Shown here: positions 10,404 through 21,559 of the stretch, piece after piece
Position numbering within the stretch: the first letter of the stretch is position 1
Layout of the letters: every line of letters starts with the position of its first letter
Origin: Acanthaster planci
Lineage: Eukaryota > Echinodermata > Asteroidea > Valvatida > Acanthasteridae
DNA: 64,000 bases
Assembly (NCBI RefSeq): GCF_001949145.1
Contig: NW_019091633.1
Coordinates: 156,782-220,781, forward strand
Direction: 5' to 3'
Position numbers and translations under genes: made by a program
The notes under the pieces: model-generated
Seen by the model: only the letters and a program-made list of their open reading frames with translations
The model's database searches: none
What the model was told of the DNA's origin: nothing

Positions 10404-12159
10404 AAAGTGCAACTTTAAGAAAAGAAAAGTGTATATAACTCTTACAGAAGTCCAGTATGGTGTGCTGTTGTTTGACACCATGCATGTGTAACAGGCCATT
10501 TGCATGTCTCCTCTAGATGGCACCCTCACTTGCCCGTTAGTCACATGCTTACCTGTAAATTACACACCTTGTGTTCTGTGGGTCATTCCACTTTCAACTC
10601 TGGCAGAGTTAACACCTCGCCCATTGTATTCTTGCAAGTTGACAAACTTAAGTTTCTACTGTAGATCATCTTGACCACTCCATGTTTGCTTAGCTAGGGG
10701 TTTTTATTTGTAGCGACACGCTATAATAAAGAATCGGGCAGCCAAATGACCCCCCTTACTGGCTACATTTGTTAGCTGTTACACGTGAAAGGCATGGTAG
10801 TTGTGTGCGGTAACAGTATGAACTTCTTTCAATGCACAGACAAATGAATCGAAATGAAAATTTTTCCAGTGCCTCAACTACTCATTTCAAATTGCCTTTT
10901 CATGCTTTTTATTAATGCTAAATAAATTATAAAATCTTCAAAAATAATCAAAATGTTAAAGTACATGTGCATGTACAGCATGTCAAACACAAGTACTTTC
11001 AAATACATCAAAACAAATGGATTGACTTCATATGACAGTGGAAATAAAGGGTGTTGATTTGCCTTTCTTTAGTTTTTCATTTTAACGCGGTTTCCTTAAT
11101 CACAGATAAATTTATCAATGTCCTGAATGTCATGGTGTGAAAATAACCGTCTTATTTGTTGATATCAGAGATACCACAGGGTCTGCTCCAAAAACTTGTT
11201 AATCCTGGCAAACAGCATTCAAGTGCATGACCGAGTGTAGTGTGTGGAGTGCACAACAACAGGGGTTCTCTTCCGTTACAACCATGTCAAGTTCCACTTA
11301 CTTTTCACGTTTGATTCAATGGCTTTGAAGTTGTCAGTTCTATCTAAAATTCTACATTTTTCCATATTATAACGAAATCAGTTGCATGAAGCAGACATAT
11401 ATCGTGAAATTTTTAACTCCAAAGCGTGCAGTTACATTGCAGCATGGTTGTAGATGTTGATCGACAGCCAGGTGTAGCCAGCAAAAATACACGTCACGAC
11501 CATGATGTACCGTAGTTAGTTTCTGACTTATGTACAATATTCCTATTCATACAACCTCTACATTTGGGGAATCACTGACTGACATAATACACTTGAATTA
11601 AAGGCCATGTGCTCAGCACACTAAACGGCCTCAAAAGGTAAGCGGCACGTGGCACAGTGCAGCAAGCACAAATTGACTAACACACCCACTGGTCTCCTTT
11701 ACAATGAAAATCAATGCACACGCTCACATGAGGTGCGTGTTCGGTGTGCTGCGACAATCATGCAGACGAAAACAGCCTTGTTTTTAAAGCTATGTGGCGG
11801 GCATCCCAGGGCCTACCCTGAGTTGATGGGATCAAACCAAGCACTATTAGTGGCAGAGTCGATCTTCCCAACCTAGGGCTTTTCCCCAGATGAGAGACCA
11901 CACAGAGCGACCTCAAGGCAAAGGGTGCGGGACCGTTTTGGAGGAAATATACCGCCGATTGTGACTGAGTGTTAATAGTCTCTGTTAAATTACACAATCA
12001 ACCTGTAAAGAAAGTAATCCTTGACAGAAGAACTGTCGGTACAGGACGTTCAATTTATTCAACAATAATCAACAAATGAAATGTACAGTGAAGTGATTGG
12101 GAGATTGGTTTGGTTGCCTGTGTATTTACTTAATTGGATTGAGCACTAATTTAGCGTAG
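10404..12159. other. Spacer, no gene seen
   Basis: Only short unsupported frames. A motif TTTTGGAGGAAATATACC near 11937 recurs almost unchanged at 59046. Confidence 0.5.
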
Positions 12160-12560
12160 GGCCGCAGCAGCAATACGCCAATGCATCAACTATGCACCAT
12201 GCGCATCAGCCATTCACTGTGTATCAACCACACACAGCGCATCGACAAAGTCACACTGCGTCAGCAATACACCACTGCATAAGCAACGCACCTCTGTGTA
12301 AACAATGCACACCGCTGTGTAAACCATGCACACTACATGCACTGCATCAACAATGCACACCGCGTCAACAACGTACAACTTGTACAACTTCGTACGAGCT
12401 TCACCTAACGTGCATGCGAGCCAGCATCAGCAACGTACAGCTCTCACAGCTTTGTACTTGCAACGCGTCAGCTACACACACTAGTCAGCCACGTACAGTC
12501 TATACAATCACGTACTTGCAACGCATCAGCACCACGCAACACTTCGCACAGCGCTGACAA
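12160..12560. repeat. Degenerate short tandem repeat, GCATCAACAATGCACAC-like
   Basis: Units of about 17-22 bp resembling GCRTCARCAAYGCACAC recur through the stretch with many substitutions, alternating with ACGTACAACTT-type words. The composition keeps one plus-strand frame open (12192-12557) with repetitive His, Gln and Thr. That is a by-product of the repeat and not evidence of a gene. Confidence 0.5.
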
Positions 12561-13963
12561 TGCCTTAGCTCCGTGCCAACTCACCAACTTCACTCTGCGA
12601 AGTCCAACACGCAACCACCTATAATGCGATCGCAGCGCTCGCTGCGGTAGCACGACCATGTGCACACAGCACACTACGCTATGCCTAGCCAGCACACGTT
12701 ACCAAGTCACTAGCCAATCAGGTATGTGCACTGCAACTCATTAATAAAATTAGACTAGCTCTAGTCCTATACACTTTCCGTCACAGCTACGGAAAAAGCT
12801 ACAGGGAAAGAGCTCTACACATGCATGCCACGCGCGACCATCACTTAACTGGAAATGGAATGCATTCTCGTTTGTGTTTTCCTTTCTGGCTTTTCCTTTT
12901 GAGCCAGAAAGGGAATAATAGGAAAATCAGAATTTTGGGGGTCTGTTAAAAAAAAAAAGGGAAATCCAGATAAACCCAGAAAAGTAGCATTTCTGTGATA
13001 CAGTAAACAAGTTTGGCATTTTATTACGGCGTCTCATGATTCAGCAGGATTTTATTTATTCAGGTTTTGGGGGGCAAGAAACATGGACAAATTACAATAC
13101 ATTTATAAAAATTACAAATTATGAGATAAAACCAGCAAATGGAGAGTCATATAAATACATGCAGTATAAACCAGTAACTTGAAGAAACCAGTTAAATAAC
13201 ATAAAACACAGACCCAAATTGACAAAATTGTGCCATATGCAGGGCCGTAGGATTGCCTAAAAAGCTGAATTAAGGCTTATCGAGAGGCAACTCCAACTGC
13301 ATCAGTACAGCTTTGCTTACGAACAACAACAAGACATTACAAGAAAAAAAATCAGAAACAGCCTATTATAAAAATAAGTTATAAAGAACCCCACTAAAAA
13401 TGATTGCAAGCCCCTGTCCACGAATAGACCACAGGAATAATGCAAACAGGAAGACAAAAGATAAAACCCAACCGCAATTAACCCAAACCCATGCAGAGAA
13501 GCAAGCCAAGGAACCCAAGCTCCAGCAGCGACTGCATGGTCCATCCACACAATGACATTTAACATTGTGGCGGGACAACTGACCCTTTTTGTGGCAGACC
13601 AGCAGACTGGCCTGATGGAGATAGAATTGACCTGGCCAAACCCCACAAATATATTTCTTTAACCTTATGCAAGAATGAGCGGCTATCCAAACGCAAGGGG
13701 GGATATCAGTTAATGAACGGTGGACTATGCCTTAGGGGCTGTTCGTTTGGTGGAAGTTTACCAAAGCTCTGTGATTAAGTCATTGATTCCAATGTCAATA
13801 AAGGTTACAATAAATATCAATACAGGTGATACAGGACTGGACTAAATCTCACAGTTATCAGTGATTCCAAATGCAATTATATAATTGGTTTATTCGATGT
13901 CAGTACTTCAGTTACTGTTCACATACAAAAGCAATTAATTAAGAACAAAATGATAATGAACAC
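12561..13963. other. Spacer, no gene seen
   Basis: Minus-strand frames at 13317-13646 are open but show no motif. Confidence 0.45.
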
Positions 13964-14233
13964 CAGGGTAACCCTCACAGTGATCAGGGTAACCCTCATA
14001 ATAACCAGGTAGCCCTCAAGGACCAGGTCACCCTCAAGTCAACAGGTAACCCTCAAGTCTACAGGTAACCCTCAAGTCTACAGGTTACCCTCAAGTCTAC
14101 AGGTAACCCTCAAGTCTACAGGTAACCCTCAAGTCTACAGGTAACCCTCAAGTCTACAGGTAACCCTCAAGTCTACAGGTAACCCTCAAGTCAACAGGTA
14201 ACCCTCAAGTCTACAGGTAACCCTCAAGTCTAA
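13964..14233. repeat. 19 bp minisatellite, about 14 copies
   Basis: The unit is CAGGTAACCCTCAAGTCTA. Ten near-identical copies run from about 14043 to 14233. About four diverged copies precede them (GGGTAACCCTCACAG, GGGTAACCCTCATAA, GGTAGCCCTCAAGG, GGTCACCCTCAAG). The gradient from diverged left edge to homogeneous right part is typical of slippage or unequal exchange acting on one side. Confidence 0.9.
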
Positions 14234-14982
14234 ATAATCTACCGATGGCTTATAACTAATGAGTCTTGACCACACAAGCAAAGACAATCTTCGTAATTAT
14301 AAAGGACAACAGTGTAGACTTATACAACAATAATCTCTGCTGCCTTAGCAACCACATTTCCCAAACTGCAAGAAGGTTCAAGGTGACTCAAAAACACTTC
14401 ACCCACTTCGAGTTATTATGAAATAACACAGGGTCAGACAATAAAGAAAGAAATTATAATAGTCCTTACCGGACTCTAACGGAAACCTACACCCAGTAAA
14501 CCTCAATGAGGAAAGCAAGCTCTGAGACAAGGACTGCAATCAACCGTCGCTTTGCCAACAAGCATGGAACAACGGCACACGATCCCTCCAGTCTAAGCTT
14601 TGTTAATTCCCCAATTAACTGGTTCACATGGGTTCCCTAACCCTATAAATCCAACACTTCTGAAATAAACAGGACTGTCTAACAATCCCCCCAATCTTCA
14701 ATGAGATCTGACATACTTGGCAGCTCTCACAACTGAGAACAAGCACCACACTAACCGATCGCACCAGGCACACTTGAGGTAGATCCCCAACCACAAGCAG
14801 TCGTACGTCAGATTTAACACTTAAAACTCAGTATACATGCCACAACTCTGCACAGCTCTTGTAAGCAGGCTGCCATCTTGACAAGTCCTAGCAAACCAAG
14901 CAAGCATCCATACATGAGGTAATGTGTGCTTCTGATGGTTGCTGCATGATGTTTAATGTATGATTTCCACGCGCATGAATTA
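14234..14982. other. Spacer, no gene seen
   Basis: No supported feature between the minisatellite and the piggyBac element. Confidence 0.5.
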
Positions 14983-15587
14983 TTAACCACTTCCAGCCGG
15001 GGGCTCCGGTACCGGAGGCATAGGCCTTATATTTGTGGCTGGGGTCTCCGAAATCGGAACTTTACTAAAAAAAAAAGAAAGTTGCTAGGCGTTTCTTAAA
15101 AGGTTTGCCGCTGTCAGTTGAAAAGTTTAGGCCATCATTGGAGGTAAATAAATTGGTCCAAGGAAATAATGGGTTGCTGGGGCCAGAGAATTGAGACTTT
15201 ATTTCATAGCCGGGGTGACGGAACTTATAAAAGCCTGTAATAAAATTACGAGCTGCTGAGAGCTACCGGGCACTGCCAATCAATCCCTGTATTCTTTCAG
15301 CGCAGAGTGCTGACATTAGCTGAGGTAATCCGTGTATTGTTTGTGCAGAGCGCATTTGTTTGCACTGCCGGGCGCTCATAGCGGATTATCACTGCCTGCA
15401 CTGAAGACAAAGCGCGGGCTGTGCAGGCTCATTATGCACCTGTGCCCCATGAATGACCCGGCCCGAGCGCTGCTGGCCTTTGCCACGTTGACTGACAGGG
15501 CACGGCCCTTGCTGCTTGAGAATAAAATCGCCGTGCAGTGGCTACATGTGTTCATATTGGGTATCCGTGTTATCAGAGCACAGACAA

Positions 15588-15753
15588 CATGGCTGAAGTT
15601 ATATCCGGAGAGTCCAGTTCTTCCAGTGAAAGCGAGTTTTATCTCAGTTCAGTTGAAGGTTCTTCGTCTTCTTCATCACCGCCGTCAACTGCTCAAGTAC
15701 AGTCAAGTACAGAAATTGACAGTGTTACAGATGGGACATTTCTTCCTTTATAA
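15588..15753 (+). CDS. piggyBac N-terminal exon (acidic, Ser-rich)
   Basis: ATG at 15588 opens MAEVISGESSSSSESEF, a Ser/Glu-rich low-complexity start of the sort that begins piggyBac transposases. The frame stops at 15753. The next recognisable transposase sequence starts near 16540 after a TTTGAATTAG acceptor, so an intron of roughly 800 bp is possible, or the two parts are separated by decay. A longer overlapping frame (15332-15868) has no family features and is disregarded. Confidence 0.5.
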
Positions 15754-16127
15754 TTCGCCTGCTGTTTTTGATTTAATTCTTTCTTTAGACATTTGTGGTA
15801 TTTTAAGTCTAACCTGTTCTGCAGCAGACCCCATGTATTGTGCTTTGTATCCAGTATTCTTTTGTTAAGATGTTGCCCAGTGGGCTGACCGGTTATGTTA
15901 TGGCTCTTTTATTATTTGCTGGGTGCACATGTATTTAAGAAGTGGGTTGTACCATGCTTGGGGGCACTCATCACACCACAGCCACCTATTCAGCCCGGGG
16001 CTCTGTTCTTTTTTTCAACTGATGGGTGTCGCCAACCTTCATCTTCTCCTTCAAGTTGACGGCTTGCCACATGCATTGCATGTACAGACAGCGAGTCTCT
16101 GCTGTTCTCTCTCTCCTTCAAGTTGAT

Positions 16128-16262
16128 GGCCCAAACCAACCGGTTTTGTGGCTCTTCCTAGATGGCCTAGGACCAGACTGGTTCTGAGGCTCTACCTAGA
16201 TGGCCTGGGACCAGACCGGTTCTGAGGCTCACCTCACATGACCTGGATCAGACCAACCCGGT
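16128..16262. repeat. Short tandem repeat inside the piggyBac element
   Basis: About three diverged units of 38-45 bp share CCTAGATGGCCTGGGACCAG and CCGGTTCTGAGGCTC-type words. It lies in the putative intron between N-terminal and core transposase sequence. Confidence 0.55.
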
Positions 16263-16539
16263 GCACCAGCCAGTGCTTCAGCCAGCTGTGCCTGAGTTGC
16301 CCCTCCGCAACAGAATATCAATACTCAACTTGACAGCATGCACCCAATCAAGTCCTTGACAACAACCTATAAGTAATTATTTAATTGTATAAACAAATAG
16401 AAACCTAGATTTAAATTGCTTAATTATTTTTCGTATGAAAACTGAATAAATTTCTGTAAATATAGTTGCTGTTTTCCTTTTCTATGCTGTCATGTTCGTC
16501 TCTGTTGTGCCCTACTTCAGTTTGGTTCTTTTGAATTAG

Positions 16540-17508
16540 TCGCACGTAACAACAGTGATGTACCCTTGGTGGTATATGCCAAGCGCAAGAGACAGTCCTG
16601 TACACAGACCGCGGCGTCGACCAGCAGCAGTGCCGCACCGTTCCGGTGGACAGATGAAGACAGTACACCGCTGAACTACGGCTTCACTAGTAATGGTGGT
16701 GCCATTGATCCCCGCCTGCATCGCAGCTTGACCTGCAGTGAAGCCTTTGAACTGTTTTTTGACGATGTTCTCTACAACAAGATAGTGCAAGAGACCAACC
16801 GGTATGCAGTGCAGAAGCCCGCAACGACATCAGCGCACATGTGATCATGGACTCATCTGAACACTAGAGAACTGAAGGCCTTTCTGGGCCTTTGCATAAT
16901 GACGGGCATTGCGAAGCACCCCACCCGTCATAGCTTCTGGTCCACCGACCCACTACTGAAGATGAGCCTATTCCCGTCCGTCATGTCCCGAGATCACTTC
17001 CTTGCCATCCTGCAGTCCCTGCACTTCAATGATGACACCGCCATGCCAGAGGACTGCACCGACTGCCTCTTTTAAGTGCGCCCAGTCTTCGACCATCTTG
17101 CTCAGAAGTTTGCCACTGTCTACATTCCTCAACGGGACATTTCCGTCGACGACTCCCTGTTGAAGTTTTACAGGCGTCTCCGCTTCGCTACCTACAACCC
17201 CAGAAAGAGGGCCCGCTTCGGCTACCTTCCTCGACTACCGCTTGAGTCTTGTCCGTGAGCTGCTGTTCGACGAGCCCTTGCCCGAGTTCTGCCCTCAGCA
17301 CGATACTCCACCAGTCACCAACTCCCGCTTTGTCGGCCGACACTTCCCCGTGGACTTTGAGAGGACCAGCTATGGCAACTTTCGCTACCGGCGGTGTGTC
17401 CTCTGCGTTTCCCGTGGTCGGCAAAAGAAGACACACTTCGAGTGCGACACGTGCCACCAGCCCCTCTGCGTCGCCCCCTGCTTCAAGGAGTACCATACTG
17501 TCCACTAA
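16540..17508 (+). pseudogene. piggyBac transposase with catalytic core deleted
   Basis: The first part (16540-17220) reads through the DDE_Tnp_1_7 N-terminal region: FELFFDDVLYNKIVQETNRY, ELKAFLGLCIMTGIAKHP, FWSTDPLL, SVMSRDHFLAILQSLHFND, and VRPVFDHLAQKF leading to ISVDDSLLKF, whose aspartate is the first catalytic residue. It has a TGA at 16842-16844 and a TAA at 17073-17075. After YNPRKRARFG near 17218 the frame shifts and jumps straight to LVRELLFDEPLPEFCPQH and GRHFPVDF, then the C-terminal Cys-rich zinc ribbon (RRCVLCVSRG to LCVAPCFKEYHTVH). Roughly 200 residues, including the second and third catalytic aspartates, are missing at that junction. Confidence 0.82.
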
Positions 17509-17633
17509 TTGACACTTTGAACATTTACTTTCATGGACATTTTCATGGACATTATATTTTGTGTTTTTCATGACTTGATGCTCCACTTATCTGGTGTAAA
17601 ACAATATGTCATTTACTGGTGGTTTTAGGAGTT

Positions 17634-17860
17634 GTCATAGTTTCAACCTTTGAACAAAATGACAAAAAAGACAAAGTTTCTGGAAAGCACTGCTTTGAGG
17701 ATGTTGTATTTTCATCTCTTGAAAAAGTGGCCCATTTCCTTGTAATGGTTTTACTAATTGGTCATGTTTTCAACCTTTCAAAAAATGACAAAAAGACAAA
17801 GTTTCTGGAGAGTACTGCTTTGAGGTTGTTGTATTTTCATCCTTTTCATTCCTTGCACCG
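17634..17860. repeat. Tandem duplication, period 127 bp
   Basis: GTCATAGTTTCAACCTTT at 17634 and GTCATGTTTTCAACCTTT at 17761 begin two copies that also share GACAAAGTTTCTGGA and GCTTTGAGG with TTGTATTTTCATC. It lies 3' of the transposase inside the piggyBac element. Confidence 0.8.
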
Positions 17861-18748
17861 GTGTTAGGAGTTTGCTCATTCTTGCCTTTTTTTTATGAGT
17901 TTTGCTTTTTATTTGATTAGAAAGAGTGGAAATTTATTTTACTAGCAAAGTAATAGCAAAAGTTAAATGCAGCAGCGCTGCCAAAAACACACACTTTTAG
18001 ACCCCATTTTTTACAGCATGATTCATCTGTCCGTCATTGCCCGCACTCATTGAGCAGTTGACAAAGCCCAGTGCACATGGGCACAGTTTCCCATTCACTC
18101 ACCGCATATTACACACTGAGGTCTTGACCGTCAATCGCTCTGCATAGCAACACGGCAGCATAGCAACGCGCCGGGCCAAGGCCCGGAACAAACGAGCCCT
18201 TATGTAACGCACACAATGGGGGCTCTATACAGAGTGGGCGACGTGGCCGCAAAACCGAATGGTCAATGGAAGTTGCTTGTGAGGGCTAGACTTGCCATGG
18301 GACACTCATTTTATGGGGTTTAGACGTTCAGAAAAATGACATGAATTTTTTAAGATTTTTGAAAAACGAAAATATGGAAAAACGGCCCAGCAGCCCATAT
18401 AACGGTTAAAAAAAGCACCCGGCAGCAAGTGGTTTATGACCCAGACTGAACACAAGTCTACACAGCTACCCAGTTTTGTCACAATATATAACCACTAAAA
18501 CCTGCTGAGGCATCATTTTAAAACTGTTCAAATTAAAAAGAAAGTCATCTCTAACTTGTTGGGGGAGCAAACTCCACATGCGGGAAAATCCAAGAAAAAA
18601 AACAACGAATTTTTAAAAGCATCAGTTCTGGCAAATGGATGAGTAAACTGAAGTGTGTCAGTTCTACGACTATTGATGGATAAATAATTGAAAATCTCCC
18701 CCCACCTCGAGTGGGACAAGTCAACTACTGCATACCTACCAAATTACC

Positions 18749-18867
18749 AATACATAATGCATTATTTCCTAGTTCATTACTTCCAGTTGCTAAATACATC
18801 ACCAGCACTGCGCCTTCACTCACTCGACTCCCGCAAAGGCAGCCACCATGTTCTTCCTCTTTTTCGA
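18749..18867. repeat. DIRS inverted terminal repeat, left copy
   Basis: Its reverse complement (GAAAAAGAGGAAGAACATGG, then GGAGTCGAGTGAGTGA, then ACTAGGAAATAATGCA, then TATGTATTGGTAA) aligns in order with 22567-22693 at roughly 80 percent by eye. Confidence 0.8.
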
Positions 18868-18920
18868 CGCGCAAAGTGTGCCGAGGTCATGAGGGGAGGA
18901 GGGAGGGAAATTGGTTATCT

Positions 18921-19006
18921 GGTAGGTATGCTGTAGTAGACTCGCCCGACTCTAGGTGGGGGAGAGTCTACTGCCTGCAACCTATGCAGATTACCAATAC
19001 ATATGC
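18921..19006. repeat. DIRS internal complementary region
   Basis: The first half (18921-18960) is the reverse complement of the outer left end 18702-18740 (GGTAGGTATGC and CTAGGTGGG against CCACCTCGAG and GCATACCTACC). The second half (18961-19006) is the reverse complement of the outer right end 22680-22733 (GCATATGTATTGGT and TTGCAGACAGTAGAC). In DIRS-1 this region templates rejoining of the ends to a circle. Confidence 0.72.
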
Positions 19007-19254
19007 AGAGCACCGCCGAACCACAAGACGACGGGAAGGCGAGAGTACACTGACAACCCTGAACCCCAGGAGGAGTCACGGACAGCCTGCAATGAACAAA
19101 AATGACAGACTGCAAGAGGTAAGCACAAAGAACAATTCACCATGTAAATGTCTTGAGTGCACCCACTTGCAGGGGACGGCCGGCTGTAACTGGACCTACT
19201 GAAATCCTGTCTTGAGCACGGCCAGTCCATGAGAATGATCCCCCTGCAAAACAT

Positions 19255-19935
19255 CACTGAGATAACAAGAAGTAAATGTTGAGGGGACTTTCCAACAAGC
19301 GGCTTGTCCTTGACTAGTCATGGTTGATTAGGAACCCGAGATGAGTTGTAAGAGTGCAAACCGTCGCCCTGGCTGAAATAGCCTCGACTCTTGATCAACC
19401 TAAGATTAACCAGTCATCCAGCTACTGAAAGATGAGGATGTCAGCGCGACGAAGACAAGTCCCCGTCGCTTGGACCACTCTGGTGAACACTCTCAGTCTG
19501 GTGGAAAGACCGAATGGGTGAGTGCGAAACTCGTAGGTTTGATTTTGATACAAGTAGTGCAGAAATCGGCAATCGTCGGGATGAATGGGTACAGGAAGAT
19601 AAGCATCCTTGAGGTCTATGGAGGATGCCTCAGCCGGAAGAACTGTGGTGAGGGTCTCTATCTGGAACCTCTTGGGATGAATGAATTGGTTGAGTGGCCT
19701 TAGGTTGAGAATTGGTCTCTATTTCCCCACATCCTTCGTTGGAGTTAGAAAAAAGGTGGACCAGAAACCCATGCAGGCATGGAGTGTGGGAACTGGAACG
19801 ATAGCCCGTTTCTGCAGTAGGTTCACGATTTCCGACTCCAAAGCTTTGCGTTTGGACTGATTTATGGGGATTTGAGTTGGCTGCAGTACTGTGTTGGATG
19901 GAGGGGCACTCGTGAACTCGAGACGAGGAAGGAAT
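19255..19935 (-). pseudogene. DIRS reverse transcriptase fragment
   Basis: In one minus frame the order is ALESEIVNLLQKRAIVPV, GFWSTFFLTPTKD, RPILNLRPLNQFIHPKRF, then SIDLKDAYLPVPIHPDD (catalytic motif A), HPFGLSTRLRVFTRVV and finally LDDWLI (motif C, where the tyrosine before LDD is a TAG stop). This set of words is typical of DIRS and Ngaro-like pol. There are other in-frame stops. The connection, RNase H and methylase regions that normally follow are missing or unreadable. Confidence 0.8.
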
Positions 19936-21022
19936 CGTCAAGGCAGTGAAAGGCCATGGTTACAAACTCGGGAGAAATATCAGAGTCCTCCTCGTAAGCC
20001 CGGGACAAGAACTCAGTGAGGAGGAGAAAGGACATGCAGCAAATGCCCAAGCGAGCAGCCATGTCAACATCTTTCAAAGCCGACTCCATTCGCTGGAGAT
20101 TCCTATCTTAAAATAGGTTAAGAGCTTTGCCCCTGTTCGGAAAAAATAATTATCTCTAGCTGCGTCTGGAAACTCTGGCACCGAGAGATACTGATAATTG
20201 CCCAATGGGAACTTGAAAAAAAAACAACGCAGGGACGAATTCCACCACTTGGCCTTTGCCAGTCTGTCCATAGCATCTATGCAAGAACGATCCAGGGAAA
20301 CTCCAGAAAAAGGGGGGCAGATGAGGACTCTGCCGGTAAACGACACTTGAATGTAGGGCGCCTCCTGTTGTTAGCTAGTGACGGTGAAGGCAGCCCCAGG
20401 ACTTGTATCCTTTCTTGCTGTAAAAGACGTAAGCGAGACTTGGACAGTGAAAGATTGTTCACCGAAAGTGGCTCATCCTTGTCCAGAGATTGACCAGAAC
20501 AAGAAATATACAAGGAAAGCTCAGGGCCAGGGGCAAAACCCATCGTACAGCTTTTATCCATCATGGATTGAGAGGGCCTCGTGTGGTGAAAGACACCTTG
20601 AGGCTCGGCCGGAGAATTGTCCAAACAGGCGTAAGAAGCCAGAGGAGGAGGTGGATATTGCCAGACAAGTTCTGAAATAGACTCAGAAAGGGCACGTACT
20701 GTATCTTTAGTCTAGGGAGAGCTAGAGCCTTTGAAGCACGATGTTTCTTCCCCGGATGTTTTGGAGAATGAGGTGAGGAAGACAAAACCCTCAGATGATT
20801 TGCATTTTTTCCTGAGGAATTTCCCGAGTCAGACCGCTGGGAAGAAGGTTGGCCGGATGGGGGTAATGGGTTGTGTGTCCACAGGAATCGGGTCAGAAAT
20901 AGCAGGAGGCCAAAAAACCCCAATGGTGAAGCAAGCCTAAAGGCTAGGGGGAGGGGGGCTGCAGCCCGAGGAGTAGGCGACACTCCCATAGGATCTGAAC
21001 CAGGTGCCGTAACGGAAAGCAA
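19936..21022 (-). pseudogene. DIRS gag-like ORF1, decayed
   Basis: Consecutive minus-strand frames with small shifts cover this stretch. Recognisable words are RSCIDAMDRLAKAKWWNSSL, FFFKFPLGNYQYL, then ESALKDVDMAARLGICCMSF, then EEDSDISPEFVTMAFHCLDD. The same words recur in the fragment at 45353-45838, showing that the protein existed in the family. The N-terminal part is Ser/Pro-rich and basic. Its position upstream of the RT fits a gag protein. Confidence 0.55.
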
Positions 21023-21559
21023 ACCCTGAGTGGACTGAGAGCGGAATGAGCCTGCTGATTTCTAAGGCACCCAACCCGCATGAGAAGCCACAATCGAGGG
21101 TAGGTGACAGGGAAATTTCCCAAAAGGCTAGAAAACAAAACCTGCTCGGCCGCAACTGATGTATGCCCCCAAGAAATGGTCGACGTAGGAAAATACCAAC
21201 TGCTACACAGACTACATGACATGTAATGTGAAGTGGGCGGGGTCACGCCAAACACTGCGACTGTCAAGAGAAACGGTCTGATCTCCAGTGCCAGGAATAA
21301 ACAAGGCAGCACTGTACCATGGATAACTGAGCCGGCCCAGCAACAACACTGTAGCAGTGGCCGGGATGAGATACACCCCGGACTTAAGGTGGGTGGATGG
21401 ACTGAGCGGGCACAGATGTGGAGTAAGACTGTTAGTGAGTGGTACAATGGCAGGGACAACCAACCAATGCCATGACCGCTCACAGAACCCTGCAGTATGG
21501 TGTTGCCGGACCAGACAGCAAGCCAAAGCGAGTTGCCCATGCCACCTGTTTGGTGGACT

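Larger units (their letters stand above)
14987..18432 (+). mobile_element. Full-ended piggyBac element, internally deleted
   Basis: The left end is TTAA (14983-14986) followed by CCACTTCCAGCCGGG. The right end is CCCGGCAGCAAGTGG (18418-18432) followed by TTTA (18433-18436), a one-base decay of the TTAA target. The ends are imperfect inverted repeats. Between them lie a piggyBac N-terminal exon, a possible intron, a broken transposase frame and the C-terminal zinc ribbon. The subterminal sequences match the MITEs at 8418, 9728, 30275 and 58232, so this is the coding relative of that family. The transposase lacks most of its catalytic core, so this copy could not move by itself. Confidence 0.8.

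Noticed and set aside
12192-12557. 121-codon His/Thr/Gln-rich open frame
   Set aside because: It is a by-product of the degenerate GCATCAACAATGCACAC repeat.
13964-14233. CRISPR-like array
   Set aside because: Units are directly adjacent with no unique spacers, and the context is a eukaryotic genome.
14040-14233. Interstitial telomere repeat because of TAACCC in each unit
   Set aside because: The period is 19 bp and TAACCC is never repeated in tandem.
15332-15868. 178-codon plus-strand open frame
   Set aside because: It overlaps, in another frame, the Ser-rich piggyBac N-terminal exon starting at 15588 and shows no family motif.
18711-19202. 163-codon plus-strand open frame
   Set aside because: It lies across the DIRS terminal repeat and complementary region, antisense to the element, with no motif.
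20944-21540. 198-codon minus-strand open frame at the DIRS 5' side
   Set aside because: It is very rich in Leu, Ser and Cys with no gag or other motif. It probably stays open because of GC-rich leader sequence.
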